A stretch of DNA of 64,000 nt from Terriglobia bacterium (GTDB lineage: Bacteria > Acidobacteriota > Terriglobia > Terriglobales > Acidobacteriaceae). Below, in pieces: positions 16,807-25,345 of the stretch. The notes under the pieces were generated by a model, which searched no databases, was not told the DNA's origin, and saw only the letters and a program-made list of their open reading frames with translations. The stretch covers positions 1 to 64,000 of the forward strand of contig JAIQFA010000018.1 of assembly GCA_020073525.1 (NCBI GenBank). Reading direction: 5' to 3'. Each line of letters starts with the position of its first letter. Within the stretch, counting starts at the first letter, position 1. A program made the translations under genes and the position numbers.

Positions 16807-18408
16807 TTATGCCCCCCCGTCTTTCAGAATTTCGAGTGCCGCCAGACGTCCGGGCGCGCCCATGATGCCGCCGCCAGGATGCGTGGCCGATCCGCACATG
16901 TATAAGTTCTTGATGGGCGAACGGAATTGCGCCCACCCGGCCACCGGGCGCAGAAAGAACAACTGTTCGAGCGAGAGTTCGCCCTGGAAGATGTTGCCTT
17001 CGCTGAGGCCCCACTCGCGTTCGAGATCGAGCGGGGTGACAACCTGCCGGTGCAGGATGATGTCCTTGATATTTGGCGCATATTCGGCAATGGTGTTGAC
17101 CACGTTGTCGCCGAACTTTTCTTTTTCCGTGTCCCAGTCGAGGCCGGGCGCTAGTTTATAAGGCGCGTACTGGACGAAGCACGAAAGAATATGTTTGCCC
17201 GGCGGCGCGAGCGATGTGTCGGTCAGCGTCGGAATCACCATGTCGATGTAGGGATGCGAAGACCAGTGCCCGTATTTCGCTTCGTCGTACGCCTTCTCCA
17301 TGTATTCGACGCTCGGAGAGATCGACATCGCGCCGCGCAGGTGCGCACCCACTCCCGGCATGCATTTGAAATTCGGCAAGCCATCGAGCGCCATGTTCAC
17401 CTTGCCCGAAGATCCGCGGAATTTGTAGCGCTTCACGCCTTCCATGAATTCATCAGGCAGATTGCCGGGCTCGATCATCTTGGTAAATGTGAGCCGCGGA
17501 TCGACGCTGGAGGAGACCACGTCGGCGTAAATCTCGTCGCCATTCGTGAGCACAACGCCGTTAGCGCGTCCGTTTTTCACCACGATCCGCGCAATCGGAG
17601 CTTCGGTGCGAATCTCAACTCCAGCCTCGCGAGCCGCGTCAGCAATCGCATTCGAGATAGCGCCGGTGCCACCCCGCGCGAATCCCCAAGCGCGGAACGC
17701 GCCATCAATCTCGCCCATGTAGTGGTGCAGTAAAACGTAGGCGGTGCCCGGCGAGCGCACGCCGAGAAATGTACCGATAATCCCCGAGGCCGACATGGTC
17801 GCCTTGAGCACATCCGTCTCGAACCACTGGTCGAGAAAGTCGATGGCGCTCATGGTCATGAGCTGGACCTGGTTGTACTTGTCCTCGCTCGACATGCCCT
17901 GGAAGCGGCGTCCGATGAAGAGCAGCTTCATCAGTTCTTTCGGATTCAGCGTCGCCGGGTCGGGCGGGATCATGCTGAGGATCGGCTTGACGAAGCGGCA
18001 CATCGCCTGCATCGCCTTGCCGAATTCATCGTAGGCCTCGGCATCCACGCGCGAGTGGCGGGCAATTTCGCGATGCGTCTTGCCGTGATCGTTGACGCGC
18101 CACAGATGGTCCCCGTTCGGCATGGGAGTGAAAGTGCCATCGAGCGGCAGGATCTCGAGTCCGTGGCGGGGAAGATCGAGGTCGCGAATGATCTCTGGCC
18201 GCAGCAGCGAGACGACATACGAGCACACGGAAAACTTGAAGCCGGGAAAAACTTCTTCCGTGCAAGCCGCGCCTCCGAGAACATGCCGGCGCTCGAGCAC
18301 CAGCACTTTCTTTCCCGCTTTTGCCAGATAGGCGGCGTTGGTGAGGCCGTTGTGGCCTCCGCCAATCACGATTACGTCGTACTTCTTACCGTTTGAAACA
18401 GCAGGCAT
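16807..18408 (-). CDS. FAD-dependent oxidoreductase, phytoene-desaturase/PYROXD2-like (paralogue 2)
   Basis: 533 residues, first gene of the minus-strand run. FAD motif VIVIGGGHNGLTNAAYLAKAG, then LERRHVLGGAACTEE; C-terminal LYMCGSATHPGGGIMG. Shares the core order and many blocks with the downstream paralogue (for example EYMEKAYDEAKYG against DYLERAFDESKYG, and ILSCFVQYAPYKL against VMSIYMQYAPYKL), so a tandem duplication is likely. The two differ most at residues 60-180, the presumed substrate cap, so they probably do different work or form an asymmetric pair. Divergent from the GcvT-like gene over a 281-base gap with a palindromic repeat; shared regulation is plausible but no operator is visible. 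Confidence 0.82.
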   Translation of the reverse strand: MPAVSNGKKYDVIVIGGGHNGLTNAAYLAKAGKKVLVLERRHVLGGAACTEEVFPGFKFSVCSYVVSLLRPEIIRDLDLPRHGLEILPLDGTFTPMPNGDHLWRVNDHGKTHREIARHSRVDAEAYDEFGKAMQAMCRFVKPILSMIPPDPATLNPKELMKLLFIGRRFQGMSSEDKYNQVQLMTMSAIDFLDQWFETDVLKATMSASGIIGTFLGVRSPGTAYVLLHHYMGEIDGAFRAWGFARGGTGAISNAIADAAREAGVEIRTEAPIARIVVKNGRANGVVLTNGDEIYADVVSSSVDPRLTFTKMIEPGNLPDEFMEGVKRYKFRGSSGKVNMALDGLPNFKCMPGVGAHLRGAMSISPSVEYMEKAYDEAKYGHWSSHPYIDMVIPTLTDTSLAPPGKHILSCFVQYAPYKLAPGLDWDTEKEKFGDNVVNTIAEYAPNIKDIILHRQVVTPLDLEREWGLSEGNIFQGELSLEQLFFLRPVAGWAQFRSPIKNLYMCGSATHPGGGIMGAPGRLAALEILKDGGA

Positions 18409-18593
18409 ATTTTGACCTGGATAAGGTACAGCGGATAACCGAAACTTCAGAAAAAATGACTCGCCATTCTATCGAGAAACTGTCCTTTTGTCTCTACTTA
18501 CGTGTGATTTATAACCAAGGGTCAATTCATTTCTGGGCTTGCCCTGACGCGGTTGCGTGCATATAATCCGGCGTCAGGCTCTTCCCTCGTGAT

Positions 18594-18670
18594 CCTTCGT
18601 GTCCTTCGTGGTTTTCAGCCTTTCTTTACCACGAAGGACACGAAGTTTCACCAAGGAAAGAACACGAAGG
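18594..18670. repeat. Imperfect palindromic repeat (copy B of three)
   Basis: Left arm CCTTCGTGTCCTTCGTGGTT, TTTCTTT centre, right arm ACCACGAAGGACACGAAG, then a degenerate extension CACCAAGGAAAGAACACGAAGG. It ends just before the TTG start of the GcvT-like gene and could fold in its leader. Confidence 0.8.
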
Positions 18671-18689
18671 AAGACGATACGAGGTCGCC

Positions 18690-19895
18690 TTGCCCATAGG
18701 AACAGCGTTTCACGAGAGAACGTTTGCCCTCTGCCACAGTCTGAATTACCGCGAGTGGTCGGGATACTACACGGTCAGCGTCTACGAAGTTCATCACGAG
18801 CACGAGTACAACGCGATCCGCAATGCGTGCGCGCTGATTGATATTTCTCCACTCTACAAGTACCTGATTACCGGCAAGGATGCGACCAAACTGGTGAACC
18901 GTGTGATCACACGCGACATCAACAAAGTTGCTGTGGGGCAGGTCATCTATGCCTGCTGGTGCGATGAGGACGGCAAGGTCATCGACGACGGTACGATCAC
19001 GCGCCTCGAAGAAAACAAGTATCGCTGGACGGCCGCCGATCCCAGCCTGCGCTGGTTTCGCCAGAACGGCCTGAACATGGACGTTCAGATCGAAGACATC
19101 TCCGAGCAAACTGCAGCGTTGGCGCTGCAGGGACCGGCCTCGGCAAGACTTTTGAAAACGGTCGCGGAGGCCGACATCGCCAACCTGAAATATTTCCGCA
19201 AGACGAGCGGCAAGATTGCCGGCGTGTCGGTCGATATTTCGCGCACCGGATACACCGGCGACCTAGGCTACGAAATATGGATTCCACGGAATGACGACCA
19301 TGAGGCTGTCCGAGTTTGGGACGCGCTGATGGACAAGGGCAAGCAGTTCGACATTCACGCCGCCGGAATGCTGGCGCTCGATGTGTCGCGCGTAGAAGCG
19401 GGACTGCTGTTAATCGAGGTCGATTACATCAGCTCGAAGAAGGCGCTAATTCCGTCGCAGAAATATTCGCCGTATGAGCTGGGTTTCGGCAAGATGGTCC
19501 ATCTCGAAAAAGAGAACTTCATCGGCAAGCGCGCGTTAGCGCGTGACAACAAGCAGGGCGTGGCGCGGCAGCTAGTCGGACTGGAAGTGGATTGGGTGGA
19601 AGTGGAAGAGCAGTTCGACAAGTTCGGACTCTCTCCGGCAGCACCCAGCCAGGCGTCGCGCGTTGCCGTTCCCGTTTATTCAGGCGACAAGCACGTAGGC
19701 AAGGCCACGACCACGGCATTCTCTCCGTTGCTGAAGAAGTTGATTGCGCTAGCCAGCGTGGGTACCGAGTATTCCAAGCCTGGCACCAAACTACAAATGG
19801 AGTTGACCATCGAAGCGCAACGAATGAAGACAACCGCGACGGTCGTGCCGTTACCGTTCTTCAATCCGAAGCGCAAGACGGCAGTGCCGGTGTAG
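18690..19895 (+). CDS. GcvT-like folate-dependent aminomethyltransferase/demethylase
   Basis: 401 residues of the glycine-cleavage T-protein fold: N-terminal folate-binding domain (IRNACALIDISPLYKYLITGKDA; VITRDINKVAVGQVIYACWCDEDGKVIDDG), the RTGYTGDLGYEIWI motif, LDVSRVEAGLLL, and a C-terminal GcvT_C barrel (HVGKATTTAFSPLLKKLIALA). It differs from housekeeping GcvT in its longer N-terminus and in lacking nearby gcvH or gcvP. The family transfers methyl or aminomethyl groups to tetrahydrofolate (T-protein, sarcosine and dimethylglycine enzymes, DmdA). With PurU and two flavoproteins beside it, a demethylation role is likely, but the substrate is unknown. Start TTG at 18690 with GAGGT four bases upstream. 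Confidence 0.83.
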   Translation: MPIGTAFHERTFALCHSLNYREWSGYYTVSVYEVHHEHEYNAIRNACALIDISPLYKYLITGKDATKLVNRVITRDINKVAVGQVIYACWCDEDGKVIDDGTITRLEENKYRWTAADPSLRWFRQNGLNMDVQIEDISEQTAALALQGPASARLLKTVAEADIANLKYFRKTSGKIAGVSVDISRTGYTGDLGYEIWIPRNDDHEAVRVWDALMDKGKQFDIHAAGMLALDVSRVEAGLLLIEVDYISSKKALIPSQKYSPYELGFGKMVHLEKENFIGKRALARDNKQGVARQLVGLEVDWVEVEEQFDKFGLSPAAPSQASRVAVPVYSGDKHVGKATTTAFSPLLKKLIALASVGTEYSKPGTKLQMELTIEAQRMKTTATVVPLPFFNPKRKTAVPV

Positions 19896-19943
19896 CATGG
19901 CGTTGTGCATTCGCCCCAGCCGCGAAGCGGCGGAATTGGAGAG

Positions 19944-19963
19944 CCCGGCACGTCAGTGCCGGG
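19944..19963. repeat. GC hairpin between convergent genes
   Basis: Perfect 8-bp stem CCCGGCAC / GTGCCGGG with a 4-base loop in the 119-base convergent gap; a second small GTCCCGTTAGGGAC hairpin follows near 19990. No T tract. May end transcription from either side or be another dispersed repeat. Confidence 0.5.
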
Positions 19964-20014
19964 AAAGCAAGCAAACGAGACCCGAGTCCCGTTAGGGACG
20001 GCACCGCAACTACG

Positions 20015-21238
20015 CTACGGCGTGACCTGAAAGACCGTCCCTTGCCCTCCATTGCCCCCGACCGGCGTTGTGCCGTACAGATTGCCTGCCTGATCAAACG
20101 TCAATCCGTAATTTGGACTGGACCCATCCCGGCCCTTGCCGAAGAAGTGGACGATTTTCTCATTCCAACTGCCGCCAGCGAGACTGAGTTTGAACACCGT
20201 GCCACAGTCGCAAGACGGTCGTCCTCCCGTCGAGGTGGTGCCGTAGAGACTGCCTGCTGCGTTAAAGACGAGAGTGGTTGTGGGGAAGCTTCCGTCCGTC
20301 CCGCCCTGGAAGCTATACAGCACGTTTTCCTGCCACGTGCCGTTGGGGCCGGGCGTCAACTGGAAGATCGCGCCCATTCCACTCGCGCCACCAAAATAAG
20401 CGGTGCCGTAGAGATTGCCCGCCTTGTCGAAAATCAGCCCACCATAAGGATTTGCCGCATCTGGCATGCCTTTGAAGTCGTATAACACAGTGGTCTTCCA
20501 TGGTCCACGTGCCGTTGGAGAAAGCTCATACACGGAGCCAGCTCCATTGGTTCCACCGAGTTCGGCGACGCCATAGAGATTTCCTGCTGCATCCATCAGC
20601 AGTGACCCGAGCGAGCCCACGGCACCATCCTTCCCGCCGGTAAACGTGTGGATCACTTTGTACTGCCAGCCGTGCGCCTGCGGAGAGAGTTCGAAAACGA
20701 CTCCTGCCAAATGCGCGCCGCCGTCCGGAGTTGTGCCGTATAGATTGCCAGCGCTGTCGAAGATGAGTCCGCTACCGGGGCCAAAGCCGTCTTTGAGGCC
20801 TTTGAAACTGTAGAGCGTGGTCTGAGTCCAGCCCCCATCCGATGGCGATAGCTTGTAAATTACACCGCAACCGTCGCCGGCGCAGAGTCCGCCGAATCCA
20901 CCCGCAACCGTCGTGCCGTAAAGATTCCCCGCACTGTCGAGTATTACGCCGCCGTGCGGATCCAGCCCGTCGCCGCCTCCCGTGAAGCTGTAGAGCACGG
21001 TCTCTTGTCCCGAAGGCGTCAGCATGAACACGGTGCCAAAGTCGAAATCGCCGCCTGCCGCCGTCGTGCCATAAGCATTGCCGGCACTGTCAAACGTCAA
21101 TGGAGTCGCGGGATCGCCGCCGTCCGCACCTCCGGTAAAGTTGTAGATCCTCTTATAAGTTATTGCCGAGGAGACGTTCGCGAGAATTATGGCGAAGGCA
21201 AGAGCCGCGCAGGCCCTGCTGGTAAATTTGCTGTTCAT
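20015..21238 (-). CDS. Secreted GloVer-type tandem-repeat protein
   Basis: 407 residues with a signal peptide (1-25, cleavage near SSA). The rest is seven tandem units of about 50 residues, each with a D-x-AGNLYGTT-x2-GG core followed by G-x-VF-L-x-P and VLYSF-x-GG-x-DG. This matches the 'GloVer-containing' choice-of-anchor repeat family found in Acidobacteria and Verrucomicrobia. It probably folds as a beta-propeller-like or solenoid extracellular protein. No C-terminal anchor is present: it stops at VFQVTP, so this copy lacks the PEP-CTERM or other tail often seen in the family. Start ATG at 21238 with GGAGAGG six bases upstream. Function unknown, probably surface recognition. Confidence 0.8.
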   Translation of the reverse strand: MNSKFTSRACAALAFAIILANVSSAITYKRIYNFTGGADGGDPATPLTFDSAGNAYGTTAAGGDFDFGTVFMLTPSGQETVLYSFTGGGDGLDPHGGVILDSAGNLYGTTVAGGFGGLCAGDGCGVIYKLSPSDGGWTQTTLYSFKGLKDGFGPGSGLIFDSAGNLYGTTPDGGAHLAGVVFELSPQAHGWQYKVIHTFTGGKDGAVGSLGSLLMDAAGNLYGVAELGGTNGAGSVYELSPTARGPWKTTVLYDFKGMPDAANPYGGLIFDKAGNLYGTAYFGGASGMGAIFQLTPGPNGTWQENVLYSFQGGTDGSFPTTTLVFNAAGSLYGTTSTGGRPSCDCGTVFKLSLAGGSWNEKIVHFFGKGRDGSSPNYGLTFDQAGNLYGTTPVGGNGGQGTVFQVTP

Positions 21239-21400
21239 GTGTGCCTCTCCAGTCAGACATCACGTCGGTCTGAGGCAAAATTCGGCGGGTCACCGCCGTG
21301 TGCGCCGGAACTATAGCACTAAAAGACTCTCCCAGCACGCATTCATGCAGTTTTGACGTTCTTTTTACAAATGGTGCCAAGCGCAATGGCTGCTGTCGTT

Positions 21401-22786
21401 CTAGTGTGTGAAGGCGTCGTAAACCCTCAAAAATCGCAGCGGCTGATAAGTCAAGAATTGCGCAGCCGTGGGCACGAATGTGCCGTTGATGTCGAGGAAG
21501 TTGTACACCGGGCCAAGCGCAGTCGCCTCCGCGTTCAATTGCGAGGCTGCGAGGCTCTGCCATTTCCCGCTGCGCAAGCGCAGGTCAAGCGTCTGGAAGG
21601 CGGCAATCTGTTCGGCGGGTGTGAATTCGCAGTGCCCCGCACGGTGGATGAAGGTCTCTCGCAACAGCGCATTGTCACCCGCTTTGTGGACAACCACTGA
21701 ATACGCTTTCTCGTCTTCCGCCGGAACGAGCCCATCCGCGGTGGTGTGAAGCGTCAGTACCGGGACGGAGAGCTGGCCGGTGAAAATGATGTTGTCGCTC
21801 AAGTAAGTTAGAGCGCTCGGATCGGCGGCAATTCGTGAAGCCTTCTTCAGGGTCGCCAGGTCAACGTCGAGGGTCAGCCCGGCAGCGGCATACAGGGCTT
21901 GCACTTCTGCATAATCGCGCGAGCGCTTCAGTTGCTGGGCATAATTCACGCCGGTGTTAAAGGAAGGATTGCCCCCGGCGCGCGCTTCCAGTTCGGCGCG
22001 GTAATAAAACTGGAAAGCAAAATCGACATACGCGAGCCACGCGAATTGATTGACTTCCTGGGTGGTGTAGTCGGTGGGCGACGGTTCCGGCGAACTGGGA
22101 TCGATCCATCCCGGCACGTCGGCAAGGGCCGCGACCAGAGCAATTCTCGCCCGACCTCGCGCACTGCTCTGGGCTGCCCCGAGAATTGCTTCCGCGGTGT
22201 TGAAACCATTCACCGGGTCCGTCAGGTGGACGACCTGGAAAGACCCACCCGCTAGCAGTGTGTTGAACGCAAACGCGGCGTCCAGAGCCTCATTCCACAG
22301 GCCGACGCTTCCGGCCACGACCCCACACATGGGAAGCGCGCCATTGAAGCGATTCGGATACTGCTGCACCAACGCGGCGGAAATAATGCCTCCCATGGAA
22401 TGTCCCCAGGCAATGGTCTGCGTAGGAGTGCCGAAGAGGCTCTGAAAAACATCGAGCACCGCGATCTGGTCCGGGAGTGCTTCATGAATTGCCCAACCCG
22501 TCGTTGCGTAGGAGGAACCTGCCAGCGCGTAACCCGCCGTAAACACGTAGTAGCCCGTGTAGGGGTCGCCATAATCGTATGCGGGATTTGCCGATCCGGG
22601 CGCGACGAATCCGTGACTGTAGAGAAGTAGTTTATGGTTCCAGTTCGCCGGGACATCGATGACATACGTGGCGCCGTCGGCCAAAGTGCCGGTGATGTGC
22701 TGCTGCGCCGCAGCGCTTCCGCACAACAGGCTAATCAGAATGGCAGTCAGCGCGGAGAGGAGCGTGGTTCCCGTGATCTTCGACAT
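21401..22786 (-). CDS. Secreted alpha/beta-hydrolase
   Basis: 461 residues from the ATG at 22786 (AGGAAG five bases upstream; the longer frame to 22825 lacks a ribosome site). Signal peptide through CGSAAA. Alpha/beta-hydrolase features: oxyanion-loop region LLYSHGF, nucleophile elbow AWGHSMGG (Ser), acidic residue probably in HTTADGLVP, and His in RAGHCEF. A helical lid insert occupies about 200-320. The overall plan resembles secreted lipase/esterase or tannase-like proteins that act on soluble esters. Substrate not predictable. It precedes the GloVer gene by 162 bases on the same strand and may be co-transcribed with it. Confidence 0.75.
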   Translation of the reverse strand: MSKITGTTLLSALTAILISLLCGSAAAQQHITGTLADGATYVIDVPANWNHKLLLYSHGFVAPGSANPAYDYGDPYTGYYVFTAGYALAGSSYATTGWAIHEALPDQIAVLDVFQSLFGTPTQTIAWGHSMGGIISAALVQQYPNRFNGALPMCGVVAGSVGLWNEALDAAFAFNTLLAGGSFQVVHLTDPVNGFNTAEAILGAAQSSARGRARIALVAALADVPGWIDPSSPEPSPTDYTTQEVNQFAWLAYVDFAFQFYYRAELEARAGGNPSFNTGVNYAQQLKRSRDYAEVQALYAAAGLTLDVDLATLKKASRIAADPSALTYLSDNIIFTGQLSVPVLTLHTTADGLVPAEDEKAYSVVVHKAGDNALLRETFIHRAGHCEFTPAEQIAAFQTLDLRLRSGKWQSLAASQLNAEATALGPVYNFLDINGTFVPTAAQFLTYQPLRFLRVYDAFTH

Positions 22787-22889
22787 AAGGAACTTCCTTT
22801 TGAGAGGTGTGAGGTCGTATCTCAAGCCGCATTCGGCGTGCGGCGACTCACAAGATCGTCTGAGAGTTTGTGCCGGGCTCGAGAGCTTG

Positions 22890-24398
22890 TCAACGCGAAA
22901 GATCGGAACTTCGGCGTGCTCTTCGTTTTCCCGCGAGGTACAGCCCCACCCCGATCAACACCAGCGCTCCGCAGCCGCCGACGATCTTGAAGACGGCCAG
23001 CGGCTTGTTTGGCTCGTCGGGTGGCGGTAGTACCGACAAGGCGATGGTGAACAGCGTCGTCGTGAAACCCAGAATCGACAGTGCATAAGCCGCTGGCTTT
23101 CCGCCCGGAACGCGAATGACTTCTTCTCCAGGGGGCTCGCTCTGTAGTTTGAACATTGCGGCGAACAGATACAGGTAGGGGATGAAGTAAGTGATGACAC
23201 CCATGCTGACCAGTACGTCATAGGCGCCCTTGACCGAGGTGCCGGCCTGCCCGAGAAAAATGAAGATCGCGCCGATCACCGCCTGGACGACCAGCGCGAC
23301 CCATGGCGTGCCCCAGCGCGGATGCAGGGCTCCGAACGATGATGGCAGATAGCGGTCAATGCCGGCGACGAAGGGCAGGCGTGCGACGGCGGCGAGATAC
23401 GCGCCAGAAGCCCCGATGTTGCTGAGCGCAATCAAGAGCGCGGCCACCGGAAGAAAGCCAGGCAACCCGACGCGATCGGCGGTCTTGGCGATGGCCTGTA
23501 CCAGGCCTTGCAGGCTGCTAACTTCTGACGACGGCAGGGCCAGCAGCACGCACACAGTTCCGATGATGTAACAGAACGCGACGGTGAGTCCCCCAAAGAA
23601 CAGGGCCAGCGGAATGGTGCGGCGTGCGTTCTTGATCTCTTCGGCCATGAAGGACGCGGTTTCGCATCCGCCGAAAGCAAAGGTCAGCACCGACCAGAAG
23701 ATGATGTCATTTAGGCGCACGCTGGGCGTCATGGTGTGCAGCGAGAACGTCGTCGCCGATCCGAAACGGTGATAGGCGAGCAGGCCCATGCCGATGACGA
23801 TCAGAACGGGAATCCACATGGCGAGCGCACCGACGTTGTGCAGCCACTTGCCGACATCGAGACCAACGACATTCAACAACGTGGCGGCCGTAAGTGTCAG
23901 AAGTGCAAAAATGATATAGAACGTGGCGTTCGAGGAAAGATACGACCACTGCGCCTGCCGCATGAAAAGAATGTTGCTGGCCGCGAAATACAGCACGGCA
24001 GGGAAGTAGGGAAGGTTGCTGGTCCAGTAAGTCCATGCGGCCATGAATCCAGAGAAGTCGCCGAAGGCGCGCTTTGACCAGACGTACAGCCCACCTTCAT
24101 TCGGATAGCGCGAAGAGAGTTCGATGACCGAGAGCGCCAGCGGCGTGTAGAACGCGAGCCATGCGCCGATCCAGATGACAATCGCACTGGGGCCGGCGGC
24201 GGCTGCGGTCGCGATCCACCGCAGGCTGATTCCTGTGACCACGTAGAAGAGGAGGAGATCGCGAAATCCCATTACGCGTTTGGGGCGGTTGGGATCACCC
24301 GCTTCGGCGATAGAGATGCCGGATCCGGGTAAAGGAAGTGGTCCGTGATCTGCGCGGATTTCTGGCTCTGGGTTAGTCACGCGAGAGTGTCTGCTCAC
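22890..24398 (-). CDS. APC-family amino acid permease (1)
   Basis: 502 residues, about twelve transmembrane helices, amino acid-polyamine-organocation transporter fold. TM1 has the broken-helix region RDLLLFYVVTGIS; TM6 has FGGCETASFMAEEIKNARRTIP, a family hallmark; PNEGGLYVWSKRAFGDFSGFMAAW follows TM2. The GISLRW stretch in TM1 lacks the usual GSG/A triplet, so substrate contacts may differ. Start GTG at 24398 is tentative; another GTG lies six codons in. Fourth gene of a minus-strand run with a zinc ribbon, another APC permease and a Clp-N protein. Substrate unknown. Confidence 0.82.
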   Translation of the reverse strand: MSRHSRVTNPEPEIRADHGPLPLPGSGISIAEAGDPNRPKRVMGFRDLLLFYVVTGISLRWIATAAAAGPSAIVIWIGAWLAFYTPLALSVIELSSRYPNEGGLYVWSKRAFGDFSGFMAAWTYWTSNLPYFPAVLYFAASNILFMRQAQWSYLSSNATFYIIFALLTLTAATLLNVVGLDVGKWLHNVGALAMWIPVLIVIGMGLLAYHRFGSATTFSLHTMTPSVRLNDIIFWSVLTFAFGGCETASFMAEEIKNARRTIPLALFFGGLTVAFCYIIGTVCVLLALPSSEVSSLQGLVQAIAKTADRVGLPGFLPVAALLIALSNIGASGAYLAAVARLPFVAGIDRYLPSSFGALHPRWGTPWVALVVQAVIGAIFIFLGQAGTSVKGAYDVLVSMGVITYFIPYLYLFAAMFKLQSEPPGEEVIRVPGGKPAAYALSILGFTTTLFTIALSVLPPPDEPNKPLAVFKIVGGCGALVLIGVGLYLAGKRRARRSSDLSR

Positions 24399-24465
24399 CG
24401 AGCGGAAGGTGAGCGGTAAGGATTATCAGAGTGGCTGAGGATGAGCAAGGGCTTTCGGCGTCTGC

Positions 24466-25341
24466 TCAGGTGATTTCGGAGTGTGCGGAGGCGAAGAAGT
24501 CAGGGCCCTTGAGAAATTTCTCGTAGCATTCTGCGCAGAGCCACGCATTACCATTGGTGTACGCCGCGCTGCGGTCGGGTTGGTCTTCTGCATCAAACAG
24601 CTCCCACCGGCAGATGAAGCAGTAATCTTTCTTCCAGCCGTTTTGGGCCAGTCCAAATTCATTCGAATTTTCCGCCAGTTTGAGGTCAAAGGAAAACTGG
24701 CCCGTCGAACGATGAACTACGATATCCCGAGGTGACCACTTGCGTTGACTCCAGTAGCAGCGGCGGCACTTTTCGACAGCATCCCGGACGTAGTCGACAT
24801 CCCAGAGCTGCCCATGGAGTTCGACGGTATTCGATTCGTTCAATACAGAGTTGAGGCGGTCTCTCTCGACACCAGCGCCCCACACGTTCTTCCCCCACGC
24901 ACTCCAGGGAAAGATAAGCGGGAAGGGCTTTGCAGACTGCACACGAAGTCGGCTCACATCCAACCCGTGGTCTCGAAGAATTTCGGCGGCGAAACAGCCT
25001 TTCTCACGCAGCAGTCCGAGCAGAAGATGTTCGGCGCCAATATGCCGATGTGCCAGTCGCTCTGCCTCTTCTGCTCCATATGCCAAAACGCGCTTCGATT
25101 CATTACTCAACGGCAGATCGACTGAAGTAGACACGCCTTGGCGAACCGGAGTGCGGGCATCGATTTGCTTTCGAATTGCTTCGGAAGCTCCCGCAGACAA
25201 CAGTTGAGTCAGTTCAGGGTACTCCCGCAGGATAGCCAACAATAGGTGCTCAGTCTCGATGAACGGCGAGCCATAGTGGCTCGCCTCATAGCGCGCGAAG
25301 AAGATGACTCGTCGCGCCTTCTCCGTGTATCGCTCGAACAT
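24466..25341 (-). CDS. Orphan Clp-N-domain protein with C-terminal cysteine motif
   Basis: 291 residues. Residues 1-145 are a double Clp N (R) domain as in ClpC/ClpA: MFERYTEKARRVIFFARYEA, then IETEHLLLAILRE and, in the second repeat, IGAEHLLLGLLRE. There is no AAA+ module. The C-terminal half contains CRRCYW, CFICRWE and WLCAECY pairs, likely a zinc site. Such stand-alone N domains may act as adaptors or substrate-recognition proteins for Clp ATPases; that is inference. GGAG of the ribosome site overlaps the stop codon of the upstream permease, 4 bases away, so expression is tightly linked to it. Confidence 0.75.
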   Translation of the reverse strand: MFERYTEKARRVIFFARYEASHYGSPFIETEHLLLAILREYPELTQLLSAGASEAIRKQIDARTPVRQGVSTSVDLPLSNESKRVLAYGAEEAERLAHRHIGAEHLLLGLLREKGCFAAEILRDHGLDVSRLRVQSAKPFPLIFPWSAWGKNVWGAGVERDRLNSVLNESNTVELHGQLWDVDYVRDAVEKCRRCYWSQRKWSPRDIVVHRSTGQFSFDLKLAENSNEFGLAQNGWKKDYCFICRWELFDAEDQPDRSAAYTNGNAWLCAECYEKFLKGPDFFASAHSEIT

Positions 25342-25345
25342 AGCG

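Noticed and set aside
15214..18408. Calling the two FAD enzymes carotenoid desaturases (crtI)
   Set aside because: The motifs fit the wider PYROXD2-like group; no phytoene synthase or cyclase is nearby and the folate genes point elsewhere.
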